This document shows positions 1 to 13,274 of a stretch of 64,000 nucleotides of DNA, one piece after another. Origin of the DNA: Ustulina deusta (taxonomy: Eukaryota > Ascomycota > Sordariomycetes > Xylariales > Xylariaceae); assembly GCA_023159155.1 (NCBI GenBank), contig JAJNNX010000007.1, forward strand, positions 1,178,001 through 1,242,000, written 5' to 3'. Below the pieces are notes generated by a model. It did not search any database. It saw only the letters and a list, made by a program, of their open reading frames with translations, and was not told where the DNA came from. Within the stretch, counting starts at the first letter, position 1. Each line of letters opens with the position of its first letter. The translations under genes and the position numbers were made by a program.

Positions 1-949
1 GCTTAGACTAATTAACTCTATTACTAAACTAAATATAATTATAATCTAAAATACCTTTTTATTAAAAAGCTGCAATAAATTTGCTAAAAAATTTGCTATA
101 TATAAAATCTTATTAGTAATTAATTTCTTTTCTAGATATGATTAAATATTTTTGTTTTTTTTTAGTTAAGCGCTAATAGTTTTTTTTATATTACTTAGAA
201 TTCTATAAATAATAATACTTTTTTAAGGCGTAACAAATTTAGTAGCTTACTTTTTTAGGGTAGTTAGCCGAATATTGTATAATATTATACCTAGAAAATA
301 CAAACTATTCTTTAATAATATAAGAGTTAAAAGGTTTATTATTTGTTATAATAATTAAAAAGTTACCCCTAGTGTACAGCAATTTATTTTTGAACATATT
401 AAAAATATTAATGTAGTTTTGCTAAATTTTGAATTAGTAAATATTACTACAAATAATATTAAAAACAAATAATGTAAGCTAATAGTAATACTAGTTGGAT
501 ATTTCTATAGAACTAATAGCTGCAAACCTATAAGGGCCAAAATATTTAAAATTCTAGAATAAACAGCGTATAGCAATATTATAAAAATAAGAGCTTTTTT
601 AAAAATAAATAGTTATTATTAGATATAGATAAAAGTGTATGTTATAATAGCATTTCTATTAATTATATTTTTTTAGTATAATATTAAGTTTGTTTAGGGA
701 AATAATTAAAAATAAGTAATAATAATATTATAATAAGTTTTAACGATTGCTTTTTGCTTGATTACCCTGGATTACAAAACTAAAAAAATCTAGCTAAAAG
801 TTAACGCTTTAGGAAAAGGATAAGGCACTATATTTTGTTAATTAATTAAAAATAGAATATATTTGTTTAAATATAAGTTAGGAATTTAAAAAAAACTTAA
901 ATTAAATTATAATATAACAAAAAAAGAGTGCTTAAAAGTTATTAAGGCC

Positions 950-1190
950 TTTTGCTAATTATAAAACTACTTATATAAGATTAGATTTTATCTAGAAATA
1001 GATATAAAAGTACTAATTGCTTAGCTAAACAATAGATTTTTTATATTACCTAGCGCAGTTTTAACCCAATAGGTTACTTTTATTAAAATATTTAACTTTA
1101 AATTGTACTATGTTTTTAGAAAAAAATATATAGCAGCAGACGGACTATTATATAAACTAGAAAAACTATTAAATAAGTTAGATAATTAAT
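950..1190 (+). pseudogene. Ty3/Gypsy retrotransposon RNase H remnant
   Basis: One forward frame, interrupted by TAG/TAA codons where Q or W would be expected, reads like the end of a Ty3/Gypsy RNase H domain. A leucine-glutamine-leucine-asparagine-like segment is followed by a leucine-proline-rich turn, a phenylalanine-aspartate/asparagine-phenylalanine segment, and then a lysine-lysine-x-x-alanine-alanine-aspartate-glycine-leucine motif at about 1121-1147, equivalent to the family's AADGLSR ending. The copy is dead from RIP-type stops. No LTRs can be assigned to it. The surrounding 1-1520 and at least part of the sequence after 1823 are probably the same old element. The call rests on motif resemblance only. 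Confidence 0.5.
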
Positions 1191-1520
1191 AGAAAAGAAA
1201 TATAGAAAATTTTATTAATTTCTAATTTTATATTATAATAGTTAAACTAATAATTGCCCCAAATACTACTGCTTTTTTTAAACTAGAGCAAAAATAATTA
1301 ATATACTTATAAGAGCTAGCAATATATCTTACTACTAGAAGTCTGTTTAATCATTTTATAATAGCAATACAGAAAAGAATTTATAAAAATTAAGCTTTTT
1401 AATTCTTTATTTATAAAAATTACTTCTAAAAAAAAATAAAATTACTATATTAGATCAAATATTATATTAATAATTTTAATAATTAAAAATGCCTTTTTTA
1501 AAAAAGCTATATATAACTAG

Positions 1521-1822
1521 TGTTGGAATAACTGGCATTGGTTACAACCTTATTGTGCAACTCGCATGGAGTGCGAGTTCACGCTCGGCTGTTGTACGGA
1601 TGCTAGCCGGACCTCGGCCGGACAAAGGGGACCTTATTTCCCCTTTGTTATGTTAGCTCGTACGATAGCGTGAGCTCTTATATAAATGTGAGAGACTTAT
1701 GCTTCGTACAAACATTCTTTTTTTTTTTTTTTTTTTATAGATGACATAGTACAATATATTGTATTCTGTCTATGCGTGTTATTTGTTTTACGTACGATAT
1801 ATCGTATATAGCCCATTTAACA
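1521..1822 (+). mobile_element. Solo LTR, family 1, with 5-bp target duplication
   Basis: A 302-bp unit starts TGTTGGAATAACTGG and ends GCCCATTTAACA, giving TG...CA ends with a short terminal inverted repeat of Ty1/copia style. It is flanked on both sides by ACTAG (1516-1520 and 1823-1827). It keeps many CpG sites and GC-rich stretches, unlike the RIPped DNA around it, so it arrived late or was too short to be mutated. It matches the LTRs at 12972, 19950, 26890 and 35000. A T-tract lies at about 1719-1737. No internal region is attached, so it arose by recombination between the two LTRs of a full element. Confidence 0.9.
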
Positions 1823-4800
1823 ACTAGAATATTAAGGCTGGAACTTTATATACTATAGAATTACTGCCTAATACTACTAAAAAAACTTATACAAAAATAT
1901 TAAAAATGTTTTAAAAAGCTATAAGCTATACTAATAAATATAAAACAGGCGATCTAGAGAAAAACACTACTATAATAAAGCTAGAGATATACTTACAAGC
2001 TAAGTTCTTAATATTTAATTTATGCCTAACAATAATAGGTTTAAAGCAATTATTAAAACTAAATATAAAATATTAGCTTACTTTAAAGCGATGCTACTTT
2101 AATTAGCTAATTTTAAAAATATTGCTTAATTTATTAAGCAATATATTATTTATTAGTATAGCACTTTTATTAGGATTAAATATAATAATAGTTCTAAAAA
2201 TAAAAAAAAGGTTATAATAGCTAAAGTATAACTTAGATTTATAATAACTTATAGCGCAGTATATTACCCCTAAAGCTAGGGATTTATTAAATTAAGCTAT
2301 AAAGTAGTTACTAATAGTTTTAAAAAGGTAATTTAAAGAACAAAAAAAAGCTAGACCAAACAATTTAACGAAATAATCTAAGCTAATAGAACTATTACTT
2401 AATATTACAACTATAGTATATATAAAATAGTTTATAGTTAATTACTAGTTTTACTAATTAAAAATGTTATTTTAATATAGCGGATTATTAATTAGCAAAA
2501 TACCCCTAATTATATATTTTTTTTAGTATATAAAATATAGCAATTCAAAAAAAAAAAAAAAAATATAGCTAAGGTCCAACGTATTATTACTAAGAAAAAA
2601 TGCCAAGCTATAAAATGGGCTGATTAGCGATATACTTATAAAGTTTGCTTTATAGCTTTAAAAAAAAAAAATCTTGTTTTTATGTTTAATACCCCACTAA
2701 ATAACAATAAATCTTAAAGTGCTAAACTCTTATATAAATAAAAAGGCCTATTTTTTATAGTATTTAAAAAAAGGAATAGAAAATATAAAATAAAAGAGCT
2801 AAAAGGATATATAAAGGTAAGAACTTATATATTAGATAGCTTATAACTATTTGTTAAAAATAAAGTTAAATATTAGGAACTAGTTAACTTTACTACTAAC
2901 AAATAAATAATAAGCTTACTAAAGAATAACTACTATAAAAAAGATATAAATATAGCTAGGATAGCTCTAATTAGAGCTACGATATAACTAAATAAAGGCT
3001 AAACAAAGCTTAAAATATAGCAGGATATAGCTAAAACATAGCTAAAATAAGCTTAAATATATTTAAATATAATTTAAAATATAGCTAGATATAGCTAGGA
3101 TATAGCTTAAACAAACTATAATATAGCTTAAATAGGCCAAAAATATTAGAATATAAACAAAATAGTTAAAAAAAATTAAGAAATTATTAGTAATAAAGCT
3201 TTATTATATTAAATTAAAATCTTAATTAAAATAGGCTTAAAAACTAAGTATTTAAGCTTTAATAATTTATAATTAGGAAAAAAATCTATTTAATTAGTAA
3301 GCAATATTTTTTTAAATTTAAAAACTAGAAAAACAAACATAACCAAAATCCATAAATCTAGTATTATATACTATAACAATATTATTTTAATTAGCTCAGA
3401 TCTACTATAAAGCAATATTTACTACTTGCATTTTTGCTCCCTTTATTGTTCTTATATTACTTTCCTACCCCTAGAAACCTATTCTAAAACAATAACTTTA
3501 CTACTGCCCTATAGGCGGATCAACCAAAAAATACATAAAATAATATATAATAACCTTTATCTAATTAGCCTAAATTAAAAACTTTTTTGGGCTATTCTAC
3601 TTATTTAGATCTTTATTTTTATTTTTTTGGGTTATTGCTATATATAGATAAGCATACTTAGTATTACCTATATAATACTTGTAGTCCGGCTAGCTAACTA
3701 AATAAACGCAATTGCTATAAGCACTAGATTGCAAAAGATTTATTAATTTATACTTAAAAAATAGCCATATTCTAAAGCAACTATTGCTTTTAAATTTTTA
3801 GAATTAATAAATATATAACTAACAAAAAATAAGATTAGAAATCCTAGTTAACTAAACAGCAAGTACTATTATTTATATTAAACAATCAAGTATTATAAAA
3901 AGATATTTGCCGAATGGACTACTATAGTATAGCTTAACATAAAAAGGCATAAGCTTGCTAGCAGACATTATAACTGCTTTAAATATAGCTTTATTATTAA
4001 ATATTATAAAAAATAAAAAATAAATATTCTAGCATATATATTAACTAGTAATACAGCTATTTAAAGCTTTAATAATAAAATAACAAAAAATTTAGTAATT
4101 ATTATTAAACACTTCTACTAGCTATATATAAAAATTAAAAAAAAAATATAAAGCTTATTTGTTTATATTAATCAAAAAAGCTATAATATTTATTTTAACT
4201 ATACTTAAAAGTTTTTTTTTAAATAACGCATAGCTTTGTTAGCTTACTAAAATCTTTTAGTAATACTGCATATTTTAGGACTATAGCTCTAAAAAAATAT
4301 ATATTTAAAAAAAGTATAACTAGAATTATTAAAACTATACTAGATCTTAACTAGGAATATATAATATACTACAATTTAGTACTAAATAATAAAAAAAACA
4401 ATATAATAGTTGTTTTAAAAATATGACTTATATACTAATTAGCTTAATTAAAATATTTATTAGTTCTAGTACGTACTATCTTAATTAGTATCTAACTACT
4501 AAAGCTTTTTTTATAACCTAATTTTTTTTTAATTAATTATAATAGAAAATCAGAATTATATAAGCTAGCTTAGAATAAAAAATCTTTATAATTAGAAAAA
4601 AAAAATAATTAAGCATTAAGTTTATTAGTAGTAAGGTAGCATAGCTAAAAATAATATATAAGATTTAATATATATAGTAGTAGGTTAGTTAATATAAAAG
4701 CTTTAAATATACTCCAATTAGTAATACCTATTTTTTTTTAAATTGCTTAAACTTTTGGATTAATCTACAAAGCAATTAAAGCTTAAAGCTCCAACCGTTT

Positions 4801-7800
4801 GTTAGCGATCTAACCAAACATAAATATATTTATATAGTACTTAGCATAGCTAATATAAAAATAATAATTGTATAGCGGACAAAAACAACCAAAAAAAGCT
4901 AACATACGCTTTTTGCCTTAAAATAACTAATTATTAGATATTATAAAAAATAACAAAAAATAAAGATATATATTATAATATATTATATATGGACTAATTA
5001 CTATAAATCAAATAAATAAAATTAAAAGTATAAAAAAGTGTAAATATAAATATAGTCTATATAAAAAAATAAATAGGTAAGTTAAGAAAAGATAACTAAC
5101 TTATATAAAACTAATAAACATTATTTTTTATAAAATAATATAAGTAAGGGAGCCCTAATTAGCACTTTTTTTTAATAATAACTTATATTAAAAAAGAACT
5201 AATAAAGTTCTTATAAAAAAGTAATATAAACTAACCAGACCTATACCAGCTTGGCAAACCTTACACTTAGCCCTTAACCACCTACTCTCTAGCCAATATA
5301 TCTCATACTACTAATCCTTAGACCTTACTTATTAATATATAGACTATATACTTATTATATTTTATTTATACTTCTAATTATTAATAAACAGAACTAATAC
5401 CTTGCCTTAACATTAAAGCTATTATATAATCAGCCTATCCTAGCGTTATTACTTTAAATTATTACACCTAAAATATTTTAACCAACCTATCTAAAGTATT
5501 ACTAAAAAGATTTAAAAAATATATATGCCTTTTTTAATAGTATTATTGCTATTATGCTATCCAAGCCAGTATAATATATATTGCTAAATAAACCGCTATA
5601 TATAAGTTACTATAGTAAAAAACCGCTACCCTACTCTTGCTAAAAATATAAAAATGCTTTATATAATTATAAAACTCCCTTAAGCATTACAACTTAAGCT
5701 TTTTATAACTTGCTTAGACCTAGACTAATTAATATATTTTAAAAAATATAATAGTATTAATAGCTAAATATATTAAAAGTTAATACATTAATTACTGCAA
5801 TAATTAGTTATTTCAAACTATAAGTAATATTTAAAGGCATTTTTGCATAGATATTTTTTTAAGCTTAAAATAAAAGCTTTAATAAAAACTATCTTATTTC
5901 CTAATTTTTTAAAAAGCAAAATAGATCTACTAGTTTTATAATATTCGGAGCAATTAGGGCAACTAAAGCTAGGTATGTTTCTAATTATTAGTTTGTTATA
6001 ATTTATAATATTAAACAGAAAATATTATATATTATAAATTCTATTAATAATAATACAATAATTAATACCCACTAAAAAGTTTCTGTTACTTTTAACTATA
6101 TCTAAAAATTATTATTTAATAGTCACTTGCCTAGACCTAAACTTGCAATATTAATCCCTAGCATTTAATAAAATAATAGCTAGCGCTATAGTTATTTCTG
6201 CGGAACCTATATACTCCTAGCCTTTTATAAACTAAAGCTTTAAAAAAAAATAATAAATATTATAAATAAAAAACCCTATAATCTAAACAAAGATATATAA
6301 AATAATTTGTTAAAATATTACAAAAACTATATTATAGTTTATACAAAAAAGCCAGTCCTAGATTTCTAGTTATAGACTTAATTTATCTAGCTAGCTTAGC
6401 CGATCTTTTAACAAAATTAGTCAATTTTCCAGCTAATCACTCCACTTACTAATTTCTAACTTATAAAATTTTACTTAGGGCATTACAAGTGCTTATAAAA
6501 TTTAATTACAAAAATACACAGTTAGCACAACCCAAAATACAAAAATATTCCTTTATTATTGCAGTACCTAGCGGCTAATAGAATCAGGATTCCTATTAAT
6601 ACACCCCTCTACAACAATCACTAACGCACAAATAACAAATTTTTTAAAAAACAACCAATCCCTTTCTCTATTTTTAAAAATATCTAAATAACTAATAGCC
6701 TTAATGCCCGGATTATTAATGCAATAATTAAACAGAAACAATATACCTAAGCTAATGCTATAAATATTAAGGCACAACTTGCTATTTAGCTCTATAAACT
6801 AAACATAAAAATAGCTTATAAACAATTATTTGAACTACTTAATTATCTTATTGCCTAATTTACAAAACTTAACAAAAAAGTAGTTATAATTATATTAATT
6901 CCTAAAGTTAAATAAGTAATACTTAATAAACTTAAGCCTTTTAAAACAAGTAGCAACTAATTAAATTATTTTTTTGTTATAATTATTAATAAATAAAAGT
7001 AGATTGCTTACTTTATTAATTCGGTCCTTAAGCAAAATAAAAAATACTAATAATTTATTTATAATTATTAAATATAAATTTTTAAAAATATTATTAATTA
7101 ATAAACCTTAAAGCTGCCTTTTAATATGCTTCCTTTATTTTATATATATAGCTTCCCTATATATACCTAGGATAATTAGTAGAGCTATAATCTAGTATAT
7201 ATTATTTATATAGTATTGTTTTTCAGATACCTAAGCATTTTTTTTAAAGATTTATAACCTAGTAGCCAGGGGTTAATACCTAACAACCCAGTAATAAGTA
7301 TTAAAGTTATAAAAAATCGCCTAAATATTATTAAAAAAATAAAATTATACACTAGGATTGCAGTTACTAAAACAAAGCCCTTTCCTTAATTAATATTATT
7401 TAAAACAAAAGGACAATTAGTAATTATTTTATTTTATAAAGCTAATTAGTTAATAAGTAATAATATAAATATATAAAGTATATTTTACGGATCTTTCCCT
7501 CGAATTAAATTAGATTTTTTTATAATAGATATTTCTGCCCCCTAGTCCATTTATAAAAAAACAATAGTTGCTGGATCGCTTAAAGGGTTAATGCGAAGCC
7601 GATTAAGGAGTGCTTTAGCAATTATACCTAAGTCTAAAAGACCTAGTTAGGGACGTAAGTATTTTAATATACTCGATCTTAGTAAGTAACGCTAACCTTT
7701 CTTTAGTAGTAAGAGAGCTTAAGCTATAATTTATAAAAGACTTATTTACTAGTAGATTTTTTCTATATTTTAAGAAAATAATATATATAGTAGTATAAAA

Positions 7801-8445
7801 AGTTGTCCTATGCCAAACTTTCCTACTAGGTAGGAGTTCTAAAAAAAGTATGATTTGTAAATATGTATAGTTGATTAAGCAAATGCCAAAGAACCTAAGG
7901 ATTGAAAAGCTGCTCAAAAAGCACTAAGTATACAAAAAAATAAAAAGTTAAATTATTAAAAATAGATATAAAAACTAGAAAAACTTAGCAATAAGAATCC
8001 AAAAAAAATAAATAACTAATTAGTTATAGTTTAGGTTAATTATTGTAGTCTAAAGGCAAAAACCTAATAATTTGGGAAGTTTGTAGTAGAGCTAGTGTGC
8101 GCGTATAAGAAACAAGTCTTTAGTTATAAAATAAAACATATTTTTGGAAACTTTGGAGATTATAGGGCTAGAAGTATAAAAAACATACGTTTTTATTTAA
8201 AGCTATAAAAGATTTCTTTTTTATATAGCAGATAACAGATAATTATTACAGAATACTAAATAGGAATTAAAAATTTGTTTTTATTAATTGATTATTGCGT
8301 TTTTATTTATAATTACAAATTAGATCTTAACTTAATACATATAAAGATCCGCAAGTTAAAAGACATAGTCCGATATAAGTTAATTAGGTAGGTTTAGTTG
8401 GTTTAAGTGTGCGATATACCGATTAGGAGCCCTGCTCTATTTCAA
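1823..8445. repeat. Decayed repeat DNA, family not recognised
   Basis: The stretch is AT-rich and full of stops in all frames. A few patches keep some GC (around 5220-5330, 7480-7660 and 8040-8460), but no domain could be read with confidence. Two short minus-strand open frames (6568-6777, 7615-7917) look accidental. It is probably old transposon sequence. Confidence 0.5.
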
Positions 8446-9650
8446 TAGTATAGATTTTTTAAATTATTAAGCAGGCCAGACATATAGCAGGACTACTAAA
8501 AAGACTAGAAAAGCTAGAACTACTATATAAATAAAAAATGCTTTATATACTATAAAGAAAATTATTAGTTAACCAAACATACTTCCTAAAAATAAGCTTA
8601 TATAAAAAATTAATATTTTAATTTGTATAAAATAATTAATAAAGCAAAACTTATACCTAAAGAGTTCTTGGTATACCTTACGGAGTATAAAAAATACCTA
8701 AAATTAGACAAAAGTAATAAAAAACTTAATAAGAAATTTAGTAGCTAATTTACTTAATTTTTAATAAATAATATCTTTATTTATTATATAACTAGAAAAA
8801 ATATTTAGAACTACAAAACGGATATGCTATCTAACCAGTTTATTTTTAGCAACTAGTATTGTATGGAGTACTAAAGCAAACTCTAAAATATAGGCGTTTC
8901 AAACTACTTAATAGTAAAAGAAATATAATTAAAAGCCTATTTTAAACTTTATTTTTATATAAAAGTAGACTGGACCCCAAGCAGTATAAATATTAGGTTT
9001 GGCAGTAGTAATATAATTATTGCTATAAGCATTATATAAATAGATAATTTTTTTAGTATAATAATATATTATATTTTGGATAGCCTAACATTATTTCTAT
9101 TTTTACTAAAGGACGCTAACTGCTTGTAGGCTTACTTTAATAATATTAAAAATATTATTATACGAAAGGATAGGAAAACTGTTTTTATTATATATAAATA
9201 AAAATACTTATTCTTTAATATAAGCTTTTATAAAGCCGGACTATACTTTACTAAAACAAAATTATAATAATTATATTATTAATTTAAATATTTTTATATA
9301 AAAAGATTGCATATAATGCTTAGTTATATAAAATATAATATTAACTATTTAATTTTAAAAGAAATCTAGAAATTTTATTATTACTATTAATTATATAACC
9401 TAGCACTTTAATAATTTAAATTCTTAATTAAAAACAATTATAATTTTAATTATAAAGTTATAATTAATGTTATATAAATAGATAATAAGCAAGTTTTTTA
9501 TATTATTAATATTATTATATCTTTTTAAGCAGCAATTTGTTTTAAATTAATATTTATATAAAACGCTTAAAAAACGCTATATAAGTGCTAGATTAATATA
9601 TATTAAAAAATTTTTAATTATATTATATATAACTTAAATATAAACTTTTT
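8446..9650 (+). repeat. 1.2-kb fragment of the family 1 internal region
   Basis: This segment matches 15165-16375 inside element A in the same orientation, and the inverse region around 24-25.1 kb inside element B. Similarity begins at a TAGTATAGAT stretch and stops just before 9655, where family 2 sequence starts. It is therefore either a truncated third copy of the family 1 element or a separate repeat that sits within it. It is heavily RIPped, with many stops where Q or W codons would be expected. No protein domain was recognised. Confidence 0.6.
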
Positions 9651-9654
9651 ATTA

Positions 9655-12600
9655 AGCTTTTAATTAAAGTAATTAATTAATATATATATTTTTTTTACTG
9701 TAAATAAAACAAGTTTTATTATTTTAATAAGTTTTTTTTTTTTATAATTAATATTTATTTTAATTATTTTAAAATAATTATTTTAAAACTTTTAAAGTTT
9801 ATTAAAAATTAATAAATAAATTTACTAAAAATTTAATTATTTAAATTAAATCTTTATTTAGTTAAGCTTATAAATTTAATTTATTAATAATTTTTATAAA
9901 TTTATTTAATATTATATATTAACTTAATAATTTTATTAATAAATAATTTATAAAAAATATTTAAATTTATAAAAATTTTATATAGATCTTTTTTTAAATT
10001 TATATAAAAATAGTTCTATAATTTATATTTTTATTATAATTTAGCAAATTAATACTTTTAAACTAAATTATTAAATATAAAAATAAATTTATTAATATTT
10101 TTATTAGTTTTATATATATAAATTTAAAATATTTTATAAATAATAATTATTTAATTAAAATTATAATAAATTATTAATAAAGTTTAAATTATTTTAATAA
10201 TATTATTAAATAATTTTTTAATATATTTTTTTAATTAGTTTATAATATATTAAAATTAATTATTTTTATTTTAAAATATAATAATATTTTTATTTAGTTT
10301 TTTTGCTAGTTTATAAACCTAGTTATTAAATAAAGTTTAAAGCGCCAAAAAATAAACTAATAAAATAAAAAATAAATAAAATAATAAAACTAAAAAATTT
10401 AAAATTAATACTTCTAAATATATTTTTTATTATTAAGTTATAATTATTTTTAAAAAATATTGAAATAAATATAACAAAAAATTAATATTTTATTTTTTTT
10501 ATTTATTAAAAAAGTTTTACTAGAACTAATATAAAATTATAAGCTTATATAACTATAATATTTTTTAATATATTTTTAAATATATTATTTATTTTAAGTT
10601 GTTTTAGTTTTAGTTTAGATTTTATTTTTTTAAGTTTTAAAATTTTATTTTTTAAGAATTTTTTTTAAGTATTAGTTTGTTTAAAATATTTATAAAAAAG
10701 TTTAATACAAAATTTTTTTTAAAATTATTTAATAATAAAAAACTAGCTATATTTAAAAACTAAAATTATTTTAATTATTTAAGAACTAAAAATAAAATAA
10801 AAATATTTAAAATTGAGTTTTTTATAAATTATTAATTTTTAAGTAATATAAAAATTAAAAGTTTTATTAAAATTATATTAAATATATAATTAAAAAAAAA
10901 GTTTATTTATATTTTATTAATTATAACAAAATAAAAAATATTTATTTATTAAATATTTATTAATAAATAATTAATAAGCTTAAAGTAGTGTTATAATTAA
11001 TTAAGTAAAGTTTTTATAACTAGTTTATTAATATTATAAATAAAAACTTTAAGCTAAAAAAAAAAAAAATTTAGAGTTTATAAAGTAAATAAATATAAAC
11101 TTTATATATATAGTTATAAAGTTATAGGTTAGTTTATATATAAACTTTTTATTTTATTGCTATATAAGTCTAGAGTTTTTATAGGTCTTGCTAAAACTAT
11201 ACTAACCGTTACAATTAATATTTTTTTATATTTCTAAGTTTATATTTTATTATTTATAATTAAAAAGTTTAATTATAATTATTAATAAAAATTAAACTAA
11301 TAAAAATAAATTATTTAGCTAAATTAATTATTATTTTTAAGTTTTTATTAAAATATTTTATTTTATTAATTATTTAATACTAATAATAATAGTATAACTA
11401 AAATTATTAATTATTAATTTTTATTATATATAATAAATATTTATAAATTTTATTAATTATTTTTTTTAATAGTTATAAAGTTTTGAAAGTTTAATTAAAT
11501 GAACTATTTTCATCTTTCATTATTGTTTAATTTATTATATAAACTTATAGCTAATTATTAAAAAAATATAAACTTTAATATTATATAAAATTAAAATCTT
11601 TATTTTAATATTATTAATTTATTTTAGTTATATATTTTAATTAAAATAAATAAAAAAAATAACAAAAAGATTTTTTTTAGTTCTATTTATTTTTTAAATT
11701 AAATAAACTATTAGAACTATTTTTATTACAGATTTTTTTTGTTAATTAAATATTTAAAATTTTAAACTTTTAATTAAAATAATTAATTAATATATATATA
11801 TATATTTTTTTTATAATTAGTATTTATTTTAACTATTTTAAAATAAATATTTTAAAATTTTTTAAATTTGCTGAAAATTAATAAATAAATTTATTAAAAA
11901 TTTAATTATTTAAATTAGATTTTTATTTAATTAAATTTATAAGTCTAATTTATTAATAATTTTTATAAGTTTATTTAATATTATATATTAATTTAATAAT
12001 TTTATTAATAAATAATTTATAAAAAATATTTAAATTTATAAAAATCTTATATAAATTTTTTTTTAAATTTATATAAAAATAGTTTTATAATTTATATTTT
12101 TATTATAATTTACTAAATTAATATTTTTAAACTAAATTATTAAATATAAAAATAAATTTATTAATATTTTTATTAGTTTTATATATATAAACTTAAAATA
12201 TTTTATAAATAATAATTATTTAATTAAAATTATAATAAATTATTAAAAAAGTTTAAATTATATTAATAATATTACTAAATAGTTTTTTAATATATTTTTT
12301 TAATTAGTTTATAATATATTAAAATTAGCTATTTTTTGTTTAAAACATAATAATATTTTTATTTAATTTTTTTGTTAGTTTATAAACTTAATTATTAAAT
12401 AAAGTTTTATTTTTTATAAACTTACTACAATTAATTTTTTATATTTTAGTTTTTTTAATATAAATAAAGTTTAAAATATTAAAAAATAAACTAATAAAAC
12501 AAAAAATAAATAAAGCAATAAAACTAAAAAAACTTAAAATTAATATTTTATTAAAACTAATATAAAATTATAAGTTTATATAGCTATAATATTTTTTAAT

Positions 12601-12704
12601 ATATTTTTAAATATATTATTTATTTTAAGTTATTTTAGTTCTAGTTTAAATTTTATTTTTTTAAATATTAATTTGCTTAAAATATTTATAAAAAAATCTA
12701 ATAT
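9655..12704 (-). repeat. Family 2 repeat cluster, left part
   Basis: The segment from about 9660 to 10660 is repeated at about 11755-12700, and both match the reverse complement of sequence near 32.1-32.7 kb. Between them lies an LTR-like unit (10989-11213). This suggests two family 2 copies arranged head to tail, the second being interrupted at 12704 by element B and resuming at 27188. GC content is extremely low and no coding domain is readable. Confidence 0.6.
10989..11213 (+). repeat. Family 2 LTR-like repeat, copy 1
   Basis: This ~225-bp unit begins TGTTATAATTAATTAAG and ends ACTATACTAACCGTTACA. Other copies occur at 27495-27723 (+), 29952-30180 (-), 36734-36916 (-) and 38879-39121 (-). 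The shared order is a TTAATAAACTAG-like stretch near one end, a long A/T homopolymer tract, and a GGTCTTGCTAAAAC-like stretch near the other. TG...CA ends and recurrence at element borders suggest an LTR. No clean target duplication was seen. Confidence 0.55.
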
Positions 12705-12971
12705 TATTAAATAGGCTTTATATGATATATTGTATATAAAACAAAAAATGTGTATAGATAGAATATAATATATTGTACTATATTATTTATAAAAAAAAAA
12801 AAAAAAAAAAAATTTTATACGAAGCATAAGTTTCTTACATTTATATAAAAACTTATGTTATTATATAAGCTAACATAATAAAAAAGAAGTAAGGTCCTTT
12901 TTGTCCGGCCGAGGTTTAGCTAATATCTGTACAAAAGCTAAGCATAAACTTGCATTTTATATAAGTTATAT
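12705..12971 (-). mobile_element. Element B 3' LTR, left part, interrupted by element A
   Basis: This is a reverse-orientation family 1 LTR that begins TATTAAATAGG (RIPped TGTTGAATGGG) and breaks off at 12971, inside the conserved ...GTTGCACGATAAGG region. Its missing ~44 bp are found at 20250-20293, on the far side of element A. The 5 bp before it (12700-12704, AATAT) match the 5 bp after the right end of B (27188-27192). Confidence 0.85.
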
Positions 12972-13274
12972 TGTTAGAATAACTAGCATTGGTTACAACC
13001 TTATTGTGCAACTCGCACGGAGTGCGAATTTACGCTCGGCTGTTGTACGGATGTTAGCCGGACCTCGGCCGGACAAAGGGGACCTTATTTCCCTTTTGTT
13101 ATGTTAGCTCGTATAATAACATAAGCTCTTACATAAATATAAAAAACTTATGCTTTATATAAACATTTTTTTTTTTTTTTTTTTTTTATAAATAATATAG
13201 TATAATATATTATATTCTATTTATATATATTATTTATTTTTATATATAATATATTATATATAGCTTATTTAATA
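12972..13274 (+). repeat. Element A 5' LTR
   Basis: The 303-bp unit starts TGTTAGAATAACTAGC and ends GCTTATTTAATA. Its left half keeps the GC-rich core (a GTACGGATG...CTCGGCCGGAC region), while its right half, next to the internal region, is strongly RIPped. Confidence 0.85.

Noticed and set aside
6568..7917. Minus-strand frames of 69 and 100 codons
   Set aside because: AT-rich chance frames inside decayed repeats, without recognisable motifs.
12901..13107. 68-codon open frame
   Set aside because: It runs from the broken B LTR into the A LTR, so it is a junction artefact of two LTRs.
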